Position numbers and translations under genes: made by a program
Source of the DNA: Bacteroidaceae bacterium
Lineage (GTDB): Bacteria; Bacteroidota; Bacteroidia; Bacteroidales; Bacteroidaceae
NCBI GenBank assembly: GCA_017536695.1
Contig: JAFXGX010000092.1
Span: 1 to 35,590, forward strand
Direction: 5' to 3'
DNA: 35,590 nucleotides
In this document: positions 25,112-34,362 of the stretch, one piece after another
How the letters are laid out: each line of letters starts with the position of its first letter
Position numbering within the stretch: position 1 is the stretch's first letter
Notes under the pieces: model-generated
Databases searched by the model: none
What the model was told of the DNA's origin: nothing
Seen by the model: only the letters and a program-made list of their open reading frames with translations

Positions 25112-27223
25112 TCACTCATTGAAGAGCGAAAACGACACCTTATAGCCTATTTTATGGAAAGAAGCCCTCCCAAAGCCCACAAACAGTCCGATATTCACAT
25201 AGGGAGTCTCCACACCATAACCACACTCCCAGTAGGGCATGAGGTGTGAAATGAAGAGCATATTGGCATACAGGGACTCGTTCTTTATGAACCGCAACGA
25301 AGGCAATGCGCGCTGCAGAAAAAGGAACGGCGACTCATAGCTCGCGTTCATACAGAAATATTTGTCGGCCGAGCCATACCACTCCCGTTCGAGCAGTTGG
25401 AAAACGCCGCTAATCTCATCCTCCCTGTCAAGCGGGAGGAGGGAGTTCCGCAGGAAGGCATAATCGACAAAGTATATATTGTCGGCAAGGAAATAGCCGC
25501 CACCCGCGACACGCAGATATAAAGAGGCTGCAGAAGAGACACGACGCCTGTGCTGTGCCTCGAGTTCAACTCGTGTGTAACGCCCTTTGCAGGCGAAAAT
25601 GCCGCTTACCCCCTGCTCCACATCCAACGAGAAACGCGGAGCCAGCGAGCCGAGATTCACTTTTTTGCCGCCCGCTATATAATAATACATTCCAGGCTGC
25701 CAGGTCACACGCAGATGAGGAGCGAAACGTCTGTAGTATCTGTCAAGAGGCACATCATCCTCGCCGGCATCAAGCACGCTTCGATAGAGGGAGCGCCGGT
25801 AGAAGTTCGCTCCAAGTTGCAGTTCAAGGCCATTCAGAAGCTCAAACCTGACATCGGTCTTGACATGGAAATCACGGTAATAGACCATCGGTAGCCTGTC
25901 AAAGCGCAACGAGTCGAGCGAACTCTCCTTTATATAATCGAGCACGCGGCTGCTATATGCACTAGTACCGCGTCCTATGTCGAGTGTAAGGGCCGCGCGC
26001 CTCAAAGGAGCAAAAAAGAATGCGCCATAGACGTTCCAGTACGGCTCACGATACTTGAAGTTATACCCGAACTGGGGCTTTACCTCAATTGAACGCCCCG
26101 ATGAAAAGCGGCTCCGCATATTGACCGCGAGTTTGTAAGAGAGGCCTTTGCTTGAACTATAGGATAGATACGAAGGATTTATCAACGGCGATATCTTGAG
26201 GTCACTGCCACCCCATGCAAGGGTGTGGCTGCTGATAGCCGCATCACCCACTCTCCACAGCAAGTTATTCATATCGCCCCCACTGTCTCTTCGAGAGCCG
26301 GAAGCATTATTACCATGAGGCGTAATGCCTTTCGAGAGGTAAAAAAGGGAATCGGCATAGGAAAGCGGAATAGGCCTGAGCGAATCGACGGAGGCCTGCC
26401 CGACGTCGGCAACCGCAAAGGATGAAGAACCGACATCATAGTTACGGCGGCGGTGTCTCTTGTCCTCATATGGCAGAAGACGGCTGTATCTGAAAATGCC
26501 ATCGGCTACTATACCGATATCGTTCCTCGCGAACGAGTAGTCTATCGAGAGTGATACCGAATCGACCACCAATCCCTTGAGCGCACCGCCCGCCATTGCG
26601 TACGACACCGAAAAATGGAACTGCTCATTACGCCCCTGCATAAACACCTCATACAACAGCGTGTCACTCCTGCCCACTACAAACGAGGCTGCCTCAAAGA
26701 GCTGTATGTTGTCATAACGGGGGACGGCAAGCACACACACCCTGCCCGGCACATCATAGGCATCATCAACGGAAAAATCATAGTAGTCGCTGTTCGAGCG
26801 CGACAACGGCGACAGATACTCCTCGTCGAACAGCCGCTCGCCCGAGAGCTGCGGTGTCATGAATTCAAGTACACAATCCATTTCGCCGGTACTCTTGCCG
26901 AAAGTAGAGAGTTCATCCACGCGGCGTATCTCAGGCAGACGGCTATGTATATGTCTTACCTTATAAAGATATTCCGAGAGATACGAATTCTCATCCTTAT
27001 CGAAGCGTGTCATGTTAGGGAAATAGTTGACCAGCAAGTTTTTTCTCCTTGCCTCGACCCGCTGCTTGAGGTAGAGCTCCGCATCAATGAGTTCCATGGA
27101 AGAGTGCTCCCCACAGAGATAAAGGCGCTCCATGATGGAGAGCGCCAGAGAATCGGCCGTCGCCGCCAATGGAGCGAGCAATGGCAGAAGCAAGAGAAAG
27201 AGTGTGGTCAGCGTCCTTTGCAT
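25112..27223 (-). CDS. DUF5686 family outer membrane protein
   Basis: A 703-residue exported protein if begun at 27223 (MQRTLTTLFLLLLPLLAPLA, signal peptide cut near ATADS); the frame is open from 27259. The start at 27223 is chosen because the signal peptide begins there. The C-terminal half is rich in alternating beta strands, and the last 90 residues (FLFLQRALPSLRFIKNESLYANML ... CGYGVETPYVNIGLFVGFG) form the DUF5686 barrel signature. The usual N-terminal CarboxypepD_reg-like domain of the family is not seen. It lies 61 bases after kdsA and ends the miaA-dgk-kdsA unit. An outer-membrane role next to a KDO gene is plausible. Function unknown. Confidence 0.75.
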   Translation of the reverse strand: MQRTLTTLFLLLLPLLAPLAATADSLALSIMERLYLCGEHSSMELIDAELYLKQRVEARRKNLLVNYFPNMTRFDKDENSYLSEYLYKVRHIHSRLPEIRRVDELSTFGKSTGEMDCVLEFMTPQLSGERLFDEEYLSPLSRSNSDYYDFSVDDAYDVPGRVCVLAVPRYDNIQLFEAASFVVGRSDTLLYEVFMQGRNEQFHFSVSYAMAGGALKGLVVDSVSLSIDYSFARNDIGIVADGIFRYSRLLPYEDKRHRRRNYDVGSSSFAVADVGQASVDSLRPIPLSYADSLFYLSKGITPHGNNASGSRRDSGGDMNNLLWRVGDAAISSHTLAWGGSDLKISPLINPSYLSYSSSKGLSYKLAVNMRSRFSSGRSIEVKPQFGYNFKYREPYWNVYGAFFFAPLRRAALTLDIGRGTSAYSSRVLDYIKESSLDSLRFDRLPMVYYRDFHVKTDVRFELLNGLELQLGANFYRRSLYRSVLDAGEDDVPLDRYYRRFAPHLRVTWQPGMYYYIAGGKKVNLGSLAPRFSLDVEQGVSGIFACKGRYTRVELEAQHRRRVSSAASLYLRVAGGGYFLADNIYFVDYAFLRNSLLPLDREDEISGVFQLLEREWYGSADKYFCMNASYESPFLFLQRALPSLRFIKNESLYANMLFISHLMPYWECGYGVETPYVNIGLFVGFGRASFHKIGYKVSFSLFNE

Positions 27224-27284
27224 AGACAAAAAAGGGTGTTCAAAATAACAATTTCTCACACCCCATTTATTATTGTATCAAATT

Positions 27285-28088
27285 TCACTTCAATGCTGCC
27301 CTTATCTTGAGCAGACGGTCGAGCAGCCCCTCAAGGAGGTCAAGACGGAGCATATTGGCGCCGTCACTCTTCGCCACCTCGGGATTCTCGTGCGTCTCTA
27401 TGAAAAGGCCGTCCGCACCTACGGCAATGGCAGCTTTGGCTATCGTTTCAATCATCTGAGGCATGCCGCCCGTAACACCGGCTGTCTGGTTGGGTTGCTG
27501 CAATGAGTGTGTGATATCCATGACCACCGGATAGCCGAAACTCTTCATCTGGGGTATACCGCGGAAATCCACGACTAGGTCCTGATAGCCAAAGGTGGTT
27601 CCGCGCTCGGTAAGCATCACATTGCCGGCACCGCCCTCCGAAACGACCTTCTCGGCAGCGAACTTCATCGCGTCGGCCGAAAGGAACTGTCCTTTCTTTA
27701 TGTTCACTATACGCCCAGTCTTGGCAGCCGCGACAAGCAGGTCGGTCTGTCGGCAGAGGAACGCCGGAATCTGAAGGATATCGACATATTCAGCAGCCAT
27801 CTCAGCCTCCTCGGCAGAGTGAATGTCTGTCACCACAGGAATATTGAACGTTTCGCGTACCCTGCGGAGCACACGCAACGCATTCTCATCACCGATGCCG
27901 GTAAAGGAGTCAAGACGCGAGCGGTTAGCCTTGCGGTACGAGCCTTTGAAAACATAAGGTATATTCCTCTCTGCCGTCATCGCCACTACACGCTCGGCAA
28001 TTCTCATTGCCATCTCCTCGCCCTCAATAACACAGGGGCCCGCCAAGAGAAAGAAATTCTCGGTAGATGTTAACTCTCTGATTGTCAT
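27285..28088 (-). CDS. kdsA: 3-deoxy-8-phosphooctulonate synthase (KDO-8-P synthase)
   Basis: A 267-residue TIM-barrel enzyme that condenses phosphoenolpyruvate with arabinose 5-phosphate, the first committed step to KDO for lipopolysaccharide. Diagnostic blocks are FFLLAGPCVIEGEEMAMRIAE, FKGSYRKANRSRLDSFTG, VTDIHSAEEAEMAAEYVDILQIPAFLCRQTDLLVAAA, NIKKGQFLSADAM, LTERGTTFGYQDLVVDFR and DITHSLQQPN. Length is as usual. The start overlaps the stop of the diacylglycerol-kinase-like gene by 4 bases, consistent with translational coupling. No missing residue is evident. Confidence 0.98.
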   Translation of the reverse strand: MTIRELTSTENFFLLAGPCVIEGEEMAMRIAERVVAMTAERNIPYVFKGSYRKANRSRLDSFTGIGDENALRVLRRVRETFNIPVVTDIHSAEEAEMAAEYVDILQIPAFLCRQTDLLVAAAKTGRIVNIKKGQFLSADAMKFAAEKVVSEGGAGNVMLTERGTTFGYQDLVVDFRGIPQMKSFGYPVVMDITHSLQQPNQTAGVTGGMPQMIETIAKAAIAVGADGLFIETHENPEVAKSDGANMLRLDLLEGLLDRLLKIRAALK

Positions 28089-29035
28089 GATTTCTTATTT
28101 ATTTTTGAAGGTATTATCAAATTAAGTGACTCCGGTTCCACGACCACACGTAGCGGGAACTCCGGTTTGAACGGACGTCCGTCGATACCTATTCCGGCAC
28201 CGCCCACATCTTCAATGAGGATATCCGTTGTCCTGAACGGCTCAACGAGCTTGAAGTTAAGGATTCTACGGCGCATGAGCATATGTAGACCCTCGAGTAT
28301 CCCCAGAAACTTGGGCATCCTTATCGCCGAGACATCGAGCCATCCGTTATAAGGAACCGCGCTCGGGGTCATTCCATAGCCACGGGAATTGCCGATGAAA
28401 AGCATCATCAGTTTTTTGTCCACGGTCTGACAGTTGAGCCTGAACCTCATGTGATAGTTCTGCCTGCTGAAAAGCAAGTGGAAGATACCAAGAATACGGT
28501 ATGCCAGGCTGGCAAAGAATGTCCTCTTCTTGTTCGCCAACTCCACAATATATGCCGACACGCCTATGTTCAGGACGTTCAGGAAGTAGCGCCTCTTCTC
28601 ATTGTCTTCGGAACCGTATACACAGCAACCGACATCGACCTTACGCACCCTGCGGGTCATAATGCAGTCAATGGCGCTCTTGTAATCTCCGTCCGACAAT
28701 CCCCAGAAACCCGCATAGTCATTGGCTATGCCACAAGGCACAATGCCGAGCGCCACCATAGAGCTGTTGGGCGATGACATTATTCCATTCACGGCATCCT
28801 GGAGGACACCGTCACCTCCTACCACCACAATAGTCTCATATCCGTTGTCGGCCAACATCCTTGCGTGACGCTCTATCGAGTCGAAATTCTCAGACTGGAT
28901 AAAATCATACTCTACACCCTTGCTTGCAAGATACTCGCGGATTTCTTTCCACCTCTTCATCGGCCGCAATGAACCAGCCTTGGGGACATATATTATTCCC
29001 CAACGGTGCCTGTTCCTGTTCACGTTCTCATTCAT
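28085..29035 (-). CDS. Diacylglycerol kinase-like lipid kinase family protein
   Basis: A 316-residue protein with the DAGK catalytic fold. The nucleotide-binding IVVVGGDGVLQDAVNGIM (about 69-86, GGDG at 73-76) and the GIVPCGIANDYAGFWGL block (about 97-113, matching GTxNDFA) are clear. The C-terminal beta-sandwich ends with DGRPFKPEFPLRVVVEP. Family members phosphorylate diacylglycerol, sphingosine-like bases or ceramides at the inner membrane; Bacteroidales make sphingolipids, so a sphingoid base kinase role is open. It overlaps miaA by 8 bases upstream and kdsA by 4 bases downstream. The substrate is unproven. Confidence 0.9.
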   Translation of the reverse strand: MNENVNRNRHRWGIIYVPKAGSLRPMKRWKEIREYLASKGVEYDFIQSENFDSIERHARMLADNGYETIVVVGGDGVLQDAVNGIMSSPNSSMVALGIVPCGIANDYAGFWGLSDGDYKSAIDCIMTRRVRKVDVGCCVYGSEDNEKRRYFLNVLNIGVSAYIVELANKKRTFFASLAYRILGIFHLLFSRQNYHMRFRLNCQTVDKKLMMLFIGNSRGYGMTPSAVPYNGWLDVSAIRMPKFLGILEGLHMLMRRRILNFKLVEPFRTTDILIEDVGGAGIGIDGRPFKPEFPLRVVVEPESLNLIIPSKINKKS

Positions 29036-29960
29036 AGAGCATCCCTTTTATCTGTTCAACCACCTGTCCACTTTCAAGTGAAGCATCAACCCACCTTATC
29101 GGCACCCCGCGTTTCTCCATTCCGCGGAACCATGTCATCTGCCGCTTGGCGAACTGATGTATCGCTATCTCAAGAGCACGCACCATTTCATCATATTCCA
29201 TGGCTCCGGTAAGATACAGCGTCAGGAACTTGTACTCAAGACCGTAGTAAACCAACTGTTCTGAAGTTACTCCGCTATCGAGCAAGCCACGCACCTCATC
29301 GACCATGCCCTGTTCGAGACGCTCACGCAGACGTCGGCTTATCCTTTCACGACGTATCTCCCTATCGACAGACATACCCACAACAAGAGCGTTCAGCCGG
29401 GGAAAAGAGCGTTCTTCCACCGGGCACGATAGATAGTACTCCTCAATCTCAATGGCACGTATCGCACGTTTTTTGCTATCGGTATCGGTATTGTTATGCA
29501 GCTGCTTGTATGTTGCGAGTATCGCGGTCAGTTCTTCGAGACTCTTTTCCTCAAGTTCCGCACGCAAGACAGGATTCTCGGGTACCGGCAGAAGGCGATA
29601 GCCCTTAAGTACAGACTCCACATAGAGACCGCTTCCGCCGCACATTATGGGGAATGAGCCGCGTGCCTTCATATCTTCATAAGCAACGAGGAAATCGCGC
29701 TGGAACTCGAAAAGATTATATTTTTCCCCTGCATCAACGATATCTATAAGGTGTGACGGGACAGTAACCCCATCACGTGTATATTCGGCGATATCTTTGC
29801 CTGTTCCTATGTCCATGCCACGATACACCTGACGGCTGTCGGCACTGATAATCTCGGCACCATCAATAGATAGTGCCAAATCAACCGCCAACGAGGTCTT
29901 GCCGCAGGCTGTAGGGCCGACGACTGCAAGGATATCATATTTTTCTTTCCGTTGTTCCAT
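29028..29960 (-). CDS. miaA: tRNA dimethylallyltransferase
   Basis: A 310-residue enzyme that adds a dimethylallyl group to N6 of A37 in UNN-decoding tRNAs. The P-loop is GPTACGKT (15-22), followed by ISADSRQVYRGMDIGTGK (about 38-55), GGSGLYVESVLKG and RRAIxAIE-like KKRAIRAIEIEEY, then FAKRQMTWFRG. Length and order are normal. It is the first gene of the miaA-dgk-kdsA-DUF5686 unit and overlaps the next gene by 8 bases. A promoter with TTTG, 20 bases, TAACTTCG lies 48 bases upstream. Confidence 0.97.
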   Translation of the reverse strand: MEQRKEKYDILAVVGPTACGKTSLAVDLALSIDGAEIISADSRQVYRGMDIGTGKDIAEYTRDGVTVPSHLIDIVDAGEKYNLFEFQRDFLVAYEDMKARGSFPIMCGGSGLYVESVLKGYRLLPVPENPVLRAELEEKSLEELTAILATYKQLHNNTDTDSKKRAIRAIEIEEYYLSCPVEERSFPRLNALVVGMSVDREIRRERISRRLRERLEQGMVDEVRGLLDSGVTSEQLVYYGLEYKFLTLYLTGAMEYDEMVRALEIAIHQFAKRQMTWFRGMEKRGVPIRWVDASLESGQVVEQIKGMLYE

Positions 29961-30007
29961 AATGAAAAGTGCAGGCAGAAGAGGCCCGACAAACCATTAT
30001 CATAGCG

Positions 30008-30039
30008 CGAAGTTAATGCAAGTTGAGCGCAATAACAAA
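30008..30039 (-). promoter_or_regulatory. Promoter of the miaA operon
   Basis: TTTG (30039-30036) and TAACTTCG (30015-30008) on the minus strand are 20 bases apart; one mismatch to TAnnTTTG. Confidence 0.6.
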
Positions 30040-30136
30040 AGATGTTGTCTAATTTTTGTCATTAGCTCTCCTTTAGGACAAAAAAAGAGAGACACCGGCT
30101 ACACATGCGCGTATGCGCGCGGACATTATATAAATA

Positions 30137-30186
30137 TAATAATATGAGAATAGAGCCGGCACGCCGGCTCTATTCTCATATTATTA
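30137..30186 (-). terminator. Terminator of the GH85 gene
   Basis: A 24-base perfect inverted repeat (30137-30160 with 30163-30186) with only AC between, so the apical bases open as loop. It is 11 bases past the GH85 stop on the minus strand. It may also protect the divergent miaA promoter region from read-through. Confidence 0.85.
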
Positions 30187-30196
30187 CAAAAGCGAA

Positions 30197-33100
30197 TTAC
30201 TTAACAATCTTGAACGAGCGGATAGCCTTACCCTCCTTGAGGATAACAACCACATATACGCCGCTGTTCACATCCGCTACAGAAATCTCGCGCACCTCGC
30301 CAGCACGCACCTCGAAGGCATTGTTGGCAACGACCTTACCGTCCGCTGCGAACACTGCGACCTCAAAGAGACCGTCCTCGGCAAATAGCACGTTCGCTGT
30401 ACCCTCGAAAGGCTTCGGATAAACCATATAGCCACCTTCGCCTGCGACATCCTCAATAGATGTAACAACGATATAATCGCTAATGGTCTTTGTTGCAGAG
30501 CCCCATGAGTTAGTTGCGACAAGAGTTAAAGGATACTTGCCGGCTACACCTGTGTATGTAGCATTCGCGGTTGTAGCAGTAGAAGCATTCAGACGTGCAC
30601 CCTCAACCATCCACTTTGAAGACTCGTAGTTGATTGGGAAGCTACCTGTAAGCATAGGTACACCAAGAGTAGTTGTAAGCTGATTCTGCTTGTAATCAAC
30701 AGTCCTGCCGTTCTCCTCCTTACCTGTTGTCATATAACCACCGGGGACAGCTGACGCATTCTTTCCGGTATTCGGGAAGTAGATATAACCCTCGGAATCA
30801 GTCTTCTGCTCTTCAAATGTGAAGTAGCCCTCAAGGTTTGCCGGGGCTGTCTTGTAACCCTTCATTGCCTCCTTGACCTCGGCCTCGCTAAGAGCCTTGC
30901 TCCATATCTGAACCTCATCAACCCATCCGGTCAAACTTGCCAGATTGGTCATTGAGCCGCCGACATAGAACTTCGCACCATTCTTCCAGTTGTACGGTCC
31001 TCTACCACGTGATGTTCCGCTAGCGATAAGTTTGCCATTAAGATAAAGTTGCAACTCCTTACCGGCCTTCACGGCACATACGTGATACCATACACCAGGC
31101 ATCAGGCTATAACCATCAGAAAGGATATCTACATCGTTATTGTGCTCGTAGTTTGGCGTACCAGCACGAGGTCCATCAGTTGACAAAGACAACTCATTTT
31201 CAGCATTGTCACGTTTGATATTATTATTCTTGGCATAGCCTGCCGGACGGATTGCAGTCCACATCTCGCCCCAGACATTATCGGTCCACGAAGCGCCATT
31301 TGTATCATGATTACGGTTAACCTTTGTCATAAGCAGAGTACCCAATGACGCGTGCTCGAACTTCTCGACCTTAAACCAAAGAGCAAACGAAGTATTTGTG
31401 TACTCGCTCATGATTGCTGCGTCAACAGTGAACTGATATGGCTCGCTCATGTATAGAGACTGCGATACGGTACAAGGAGCACCATTATACTCGGCACCGG
31501 TAGCAATCTCTGCTGTAAAATTAACTTCGCTACCCTTCTCAACTTCTGTTACATCGGCTGAGATATTACCTATCTGCGGCAGACGTCCTGTCTCCTCGGG
31601 AGTAACGAGAATCAGCGAACGATTCATAAGTGTCTGATCGTCAGTTATAACCTCAACATCGTAACTGCCCACTGACGGGAGTGATGTTGTCAGAGTAAGG
31701 ACACTGCTTGCACTTGCAACCATTTCGTTTGTCAATGCATTATATATCTTGATATCAGCAACCGGGTGATTCGGATCCTCGAAACCAATTGTAAACTCTT
31801 CGCTCGGCTTGATAACATCCTTGTCTACTGTAAGAGTCTCAATCATTGTCAGAGGCTCCTCAATCTCCTCGCTCCATACGATGTCGCTCATTGCACGGCC
31901 ATCCTTACCGACTGCACGAACACCAATCTGCAAAGTCTCGACCTGCGGAATGAGAGACGCGTCAACAACATATGCAGCCCATGAAGTGGTTGTTGTAACA
32001 AGAGTCTCCACATCGCCCTGCTTTACATAAATCTCGTAGTACCATGTGCCAACCTCCTCGTTATATACGGGACAGCCTTCGTACTCCGCAGGGCGTGTAG
32101 CCGGTGTAGGCATTTCAAACACAATCTTGACATCAGCACGGTTATAGTAACGTTTCATTACCTCGGCGTGAGTAATCGTCGGGGTCTGCGGCTGTTCGTT
32201 GAAAGCAGCTGGAACAAACGCGAACTCACCAAGAAGAACCTCATATGCCGCATCAGTGTTCTTGACAGAAAGACCTACACAACCGATAACATCACCGACT
32301 GCCAAACCTGACTCTGAAGCCTTGATGACCACCTCGTTCCACTCGCCTGCCTTAAATTCACCTGCAACAGGAATATACTTGAAACTATTCTCGGCACCCT
32401 GCTTTGCAACCATAAGTTCAAGGTTGGCTGCAGTAGCCTTAGGCTTGAACACAAGACGGAACTCATCATCAGCAGCAGCCACGTTCCACTTTGTAGCAAA
32501 CAGACGTACATCGGAACGTTCTGTTGCGCCATGAATCTTCAGACAAGAGCCGGCAAACCATGCATCATCATATGTAAAGTCAAGAGCAATTGCATCGGCA
32601 GGAACTGTCTTGCCGTCACCATTATCTACCCACCAGCGCCATGTAGGAAGCAAGTCCTGCATACCGTAGTTATACCACTTGTGGTTCCATGTAGTTACAC
32701 CCTCCTTATTGAAGAAACGGCCGTTACCAAGGTTGAAACGTGTAACGAAAGGAAGTTCATCAAGTGTAGAGCGCTCTATTACAGCTGTCGCGTAGCCATG
32801 CCAGTCCTTAAGGTCGCTAAATGATGATGTAACAACCCCATTGTTCAATTTAGGCAAGTTAAGCACATTGCGGTTACCGCCAGAGAAAAGCATTTCCTGT
32901 TTTTTCTGATACTCGTTCTGTACAGCATAGTCGCTCTGACCGCCTTCTGTAGAAGATATATAAAGCTGGTTGCGGTCATGAGCACCCCATATTACAAGAC
33001 TTACCGGATATTTCATCACGACATCCCAACCGGCATTACCATATGTTCCATAACCACGGCCCTGCATGTCATAACCTGCATATACATCAAATGTTGAACG

Positions 33101-34012
33101 TCCATGACTCCTTGCAGTTTCAATACTCTGCTGCAGACCCGACTCACTCCAGTTATAATTAAGGAAGAAGACATCCGTTACAGGCTGATTTGTTGCTGCA
33201 TGGTGGAACCAATTGTTGTTGTCAGTTGTAAGTTTGCATCCGTTATCGCTCAATGCACCGGTATTAGAAACAAAAGCATACCAATCCACATGGAAAGGAT
33301 GATTCAGTTCCTTTGCAATCTTATGACACTCAGCCAGGAACGGAATGAAACGGCTATACACTGTGTAACCCCAATAGCCTTCAGGATTGAAACAGAGACC
33401 GTCAATACCATAGTACTTCAGGAACTGGATGAGTTTACGTGAATATTTGTACTTATCACCGTATGAGTTTGTACCCGGGGTTGCAAGTTCAAAGAGCGTC
33501 TTACCGGGTTCTTCCATTTGGTTCACACCTGCTCCCCAATCAATGAAGTATGTACAGCCGGTCTTTACACCATTCTTGTGTGCGACATCGTTAAAGGCAC
33601 CCGGAACACGCCAGAAACCGTTTGTCCAGTTAGAGTGGATATCCACATACTGCCACATGTTGAAGTTGTCTGCATCGAAGTTATAACGTGGCAGAGCGCC
33701 CCACTTCTTACTCATTTCACCCGTAGGTGCCATCCAGCAGAAATTCTTATTGTTTTCATCATTAAGATTATCGTTCGCCTGGTCACCGGGACGGAAACGA
33801 TTCTTCAACGGAACACGAGAAATCCAGAAGTTCTCATCAACGTAACCGGCATCACCGTTCCATGGTTTGCCGGGTTCCCACTTATCCAAGGCACTGACTA
33901 TGTTTTCGGGCCTGCCATCCTTCACATACATCTCGTGCGAGGGAAAACTCTGCGCCACTGCGCCTGCTGCAATAAGTGAAATTGCAAATGCAAGTAATTG
34001 TTTTTTCTTCAT
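30197..34012 (-). CDS. Endo-beta-N-acetylglucosaminidase (GH85), multidomain, T9SS-exported
   Basis: A 1271-residue secreted enzyme that should cut the chitobiose core of N-glycans. The signal peptide (1-20, AAGAVA end) precedes a GH85 barrel (about 25-460) with FWRVPGAFNDVAHKNGVKTG, LKYYGIDGLCFNPEGYWG and a substrate region around DVFFLNYNW. The catalytic pair is Asn209 and Glu211 (FNPEG), matching the N-x-E pair of GH85 enzymes. Beyond come a galactose-binding-like region (about 470-620), an FN3-like segment (about 625-750), a LamG-type domain (about 855-1065), a PKD-like region (about 1105-1180) and a T9SS type A sorting domain (1195-1271, MVYPKPFEG ... GVYVVVILKEGKAIRSFKIVK). It is monocistronic and divergent from a Crp/Fnr regulator. 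No SusCD pair is nearby. Confidence 0.95.
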   Translation of the reverse strand: MKKKQLLAFAISLIAAGAVAQSFPSHEMYVKDGRPENIVSALDKWEPGKPWNGDAGYVDENFWISRVPLKNRFRPGDQANDNLNDENNKNFCWMAPTGEMSKKWGALPRYNFDADNFNMWQYVDIHSNWTNGFWRVPGAFNDVAHKNGVKTGCTYFIDWGAGVNQMEEPGKTLFELATPGTNSYGDKYKYSRKLIQFLKYYGIDGLCFNPEGYWGYTVYSRFIPFLAECHKIAKELNHPFHVDWYAFVSNTGALSDNGCKLTTDNNNWFHHAATNQPVTDVFFLNYNWSESGLQQSIETARSHGRSTFDVYAGYDMQGRGYGTYGNAGWDVVMKYPVSLVIWGAHDRNQLYISSTEGGQSDYAVQNEYQKKQEMLFSGGNRNVLNLPKLNNGVVTSSFSDLKDWHGYATAVIERSTLDELPFVTRFNLGNGRFFNKEGVTTWNHKWYNYGMQDLLPTWRWWVDNGDGKTVPADAIALDFTYDDAWFAGSCLKIHGATERSDVRLFATKWNVAAADDEFRLVFKPKATAANLELMVAKQGAENSFKYIPVAGEFKAGEWNEVVIKASESGLAVGDVIGCVGLSVKNTDAAYEVLLGEFAFVPAAFNEQPQTPTITHAEVMKRYYNRADVKIVFEMPTPATRPAEYEGCPVYNEEVGTWYYEIYVKQGDVETLVTTTTSWAAYVVDASLIPQVETLQIGVRAVGKDGRAMSDIVWSEEIEEPLTMIETLTVDKDVIKPSEEFTIGFEDPNHPVADIKIYNALTNEMVASASSVLTLTTSLPSVGSYDVEVITDDQTLMNRSLILVTPEETGRLPQIGNISADVTEVEKGSEVNFTAEIATGAEYNGAPCTVSQSLYMSEPYQFTVDAAIMSEYTNTSFALWFKVEKFEHASLGTLLMTKVNRNHDTNGASWTDNVWGEMWTAIRPAGYAKNNNIKRDNAENELSLSTDGPRAGTPNYEHNNDVDILSDGYSLMPGVWYHVCAVKAGKELQLYLNGKLIASGTSRGRGPYNWKNGAKFYVGGSMTNLASLTGWVDEVQIWSKALSEAEVKEAMKGYKTAPANLEGYFTFEEQKTDSEGYIYFPNTGKNASAVPGGYMTTGKEENGRTVDYKQNQLTTTLGVPMLTGSFPINYESSKWMVEGARLNASTATTANATYTGVAGKYPLTLVATNSWGSATKTISDYIVVTSIEDVAGEGGYMVYPKPFEGTANVLFAEDGLFEVAVFAADGKVVANNAFEVRAGEVREISVADVNSGVYVVVILKEGKAIRSFKIVK

Positions 34013-34362
34013 ACTATGGAATTTAAAAATAAAAATACTTTAACCGGTGGTACTCCCAAAAGCACCATTCATGATTAAACTTTGCTAATATATATATTTT
34101 TTTCAATGAAAGTAATACTTTTTACCTTAAAATTAAACAACCGTCCGGAATTACAGTCTTATTACATATGAAAGCTGAATATTACATGAAGCGGTAACGT
34201 AAATTTCAACCCAGGGAGATATGCGATAGCACAAAAAAGGACATCAGAGAAACCATTATGTAATACAGCGGATTCGATTAGGTTAAAAAAACAAAAAACG
34301 GACCGAGTAGTACACTATTTGCCTTTCATAATAGTTATATCATTATGTAAAAACGGATAAAA
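34013..34362. promoter_or_regulatory. Shared regulatory region of GH85 and Crp/Fnr genes
   Basis: No gene lies in these 350 AT-rich bases. Four TTACAT half-sites stand out: TATTACAT at 34160-34167 and 34180-34187 (20 bases apart, same orientation), its inverse ATGTAATA at 34258-34265, and ATGTAA at 34345-34350, with CATTATGTAA occurring twice (34254-34263, 34341-34350). They may be regulator sites. No exact TAnnTTTG promoter was found for either gene. Confidence 0.5.
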
